DNA of 5,231 bases from UBA3496 sp964558115. GTDB taxonomy: Bacteria; UBA8248. Below the pieces are notes generated by a model that was not told the DNA's origin, searched no databases, and saw only the letters and a program-made list of their open reading frames with translations. The first letter of the stretch is position 1, and the number at the start of each line of letters is the position of its first letter. The stretch covers positions 1-5,231 of the forward strand of contig CAZLCI010000090.1 of the NCBI GenBank assembly GCA_964558115.1. The letters run 5' to 3'. The translations under genes and the position numbers were made by a program. Shown here piece by piece: positions 4,402 to 5,231 of the stretch.

Positions 4402-5031
4402 TTAACTTTTTTTAACTGGTCTACCCCATGGGTCTGTAACTGGCCCCGGAGTCCTGTCTTTATAATCTTCGCCTCTTCCCATTCTGGCTGCCTTGTCGTC
4501 TGTTTCGGCACGCCTTGCTGATTGTTCACTGCTATATGTTTTGCCTTTATATGAAAAGTTACCATCTGGCGTTGCATTATAATGATATCGGCCGAATCCT
4601 TCTTGAACTGCTTGTAAATGTTCTTTGAATGTCTTTGGTTCTTTGCTTTCACCATAGTAGCCGTAGTCTTCGTCTGTACCAAGGCCTGCTGAAGCCATGC
4701 CTGAATCAAAATCCCCATCCATTGAATCGGGTACATCGTCAGTAGCAAAGTCATCACCATATTCACGATCTAGTTCTTCTTGAATCCATTGATCTGGGTC
4801 GCCGTCTCTTGCTTTAGCAATACCGTATGGCATTTCACCTGAATTAACATAATATTCGTATAATTCGTCAAAGAACTCATCATGATCGTATAATGCAGAT
4901 TCTCCCCGCATTACAGATTCAAATGATTCTCTATGTTTAGCAATAATATTATCTAAACTTTCGCCCATTTCTTTGATAGGAAGTCCTGCTAATTTTCTTA
5001 AATCATTTTCATTCTTAATATCTGGAATCAT
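4402..5031 (-). CDS. Acidic 209-residue protein, unknown function
   Basis: I do not recognise this protein as a named family. It opens with MIPDIKNENDLRKLAGLPIKE, whose LRKLAGL core (11-17) recalls short motifs at the ends of many marine T4-like phage proteins. Residues 20-91 are probably helical and acidic, with an aromatic segment FFDELYEYYVNSGEMPYG (53-70) and DPDQWIQEELDREYG (78-92). Residues 93-128 are a disordered Asp/Gly/Tyr-rich linker. A second short motif, KTFKEHLQAVQEGFG (133-147), introduces a C-terminal segment with aromatic and basic residues (YNATPDGNFSYKGKTYSS at 151-168) and a Pro-rich basic tail. No membrane segment or signal peptide is seen. The start overlaps the previous stop as ATGA, and an AGGGG lies seven bases upstream. 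A structural or DNA-metabolism accessory role is possible, but nothing here decides between them. Confidence 0.85.
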   Translation of the reverse strand: MIPDIKNENDLRKLAGLPIKEMGESLDNIIAKHRESFESVMRGESALYDHDEFFDELYEYYVNSGEMPYGIAKARDGDPDQWIQEELDREYGDDFATDDVPDSMDGDFDSGMASAGLGTDEDYGYYGESKEPKTFKEHLQAVQEGFGRYHYNATPDGNFSYKGKTYSSEQSARRAETDDKAARMGRGEDYKDRTPGPVTDPWGRPVKKS

Positions 5032-5231
5032 TTGTATACCCCTGCGAGTTTTAAAACTGCTTCATCTGCTTCACCGACTGATTCAGGAACACCTTTTCCT
5101 TGTAACTTATGAACTGATTTTTTATAAAGGGTTGGAACATAGTTATCTGGCATTGGGCCTCCTTCAACAGAGGAACTATCGGAAATACCTTGTGATGCCA
5201 CTGATTTTTTCTTTAAAGATGCTTTTTTCTT
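5028..5231 (-). CDS. C-terminal fragment of an unknown Lys-rich protein
   Basis: An open frame runs from the window edge to a TGA at 5030-5028 that overlaps the start of the next gene (ATGA), giving 67 visible residues. It begins with a lysine-rich stretch (KKKASLKKKS), then a Ser/Gly-rich linker, then MPDNYVPTLYKKSVHKLQGK, and ends EAVLKLAGVYK. The final LKLAG matches the LRKLAG near the start of the following protein. The rest of the gene is outside the window. An internal ATG at 5153, preceded by a perfect AAGGAGG with a four-base gap, could alternatively start a separate 41-residue protein in the same frame. No family was recognised. Confidence 0.7.
   Translation of the reverse strand, partial: KKKASLKKKSVASQGISDSSSVEGGPMPDNYVPTLYKKSVHKLQGKGVPESVGEADEAVLKLAGVYK

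Noticed and set aside
4386..4406. AAGTT/AACTT hairpin after the 209-residue gene as a terminator
   Set aside because: The stem has only five AT-rich pairs and no U-run follows; the bases are better explained as A-tracts before the gene 32 promoter.
4576..4583. ATTATAAT palindrome inside the 209-residue gene
   Set aside because: Neither strand has a -35-like box at suitable spacing, and it lies within a coding sequence.
4377..4766. A 129-codon minus-strand frame inside the 209-residue gene
   Set aside because: It is an out-of-frame overlap, rich in Gln/Thr/Met, without a recognisable domain, and it runs through the gene 32 promoter.
1..5231. T4-type late promoters (TATAAATA)
   Set aside because: I found no exact match upstream of any gene in the window; the two clear promoters are of sigma-70 type.

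Overview
The window is an AT-rich stretch (judged by eye) of what looks like a T4-like (Straboviridae/Kyanoviridae-type) bacteriophage genome, probably marine. The evidence is a compact recombination-replication cluster of T4 type: a gp32 single-stranded DNA-binding protein, a UvsX (RecA-like) strand-exchange protein, a UvsY-like mediator and the N-terminus of a probable UvsW helicase. Every convincing gene lies on the minus strand, and genes are packed with 2-17 base overlaps or gaps. The host cannot be fixed from this sequence. The two promoters are of ordinary sigma-70 type, so host-type RNA polymerase probably transcribes the region.

Read in the direction of transcription (high to low coordinates), the order is as follows. 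First comes the tail of a lysine-rich unknown protein (5231-5028), then an ATGA-overlapped acidic 209-residue unknown protein (5031-4402). Next is a near-consensus promoter (4393-4365) and an 81-base leader holding a possible 21-codon minigene, a 10-base direct repeat and an 8-bp stem. Gene 32 follows (4277-3306), then a GC-rich hairpin, uvsX (3246-2167), an acidic 88-residue unknown protein (2180-1914), the uvsY-like gene (1911-1453) and a 56-codon Lys/Glu-rich gene (1453-1283). After these lie a second near-consensus promoter (1286-1258), an AAA+ ATPase gene (1299-175), an intrinsic terminator (158-130) and the start of the probable uvsW (121-1).

Functionally, gp32 coats single-stranded DNA, the UvsY-like protein loads UvsX onto gp32-coated DNA, UvsX pairs and exchanges strands, and UvsW remodels branched intermediates. 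These roles come from T4 knowledge. The AAA+ ATPase lies inside this set, between the uvsY-like gene and uvsW, so it may serve the same machinery, but its substrate is unknown.

The most unusual signal is a matching pair of promoter modules, TTGAC(C/T)-17-TATAAT-6-ATGATG, at the AAA+ gene and at the gene 32 leader. In both, the predicted transcription start falls at or next to an ATG, which would give leaderless or nearly leaderless messages. The AAA+ promoter is also preceded by five A-tracts at about 10.5-bp spacing, inside the coding sequence of the 56-codon gene, which predicts bent DNA. No tRNA, rRNA, CRISPR array, insertion sequence or attachment site was seen.
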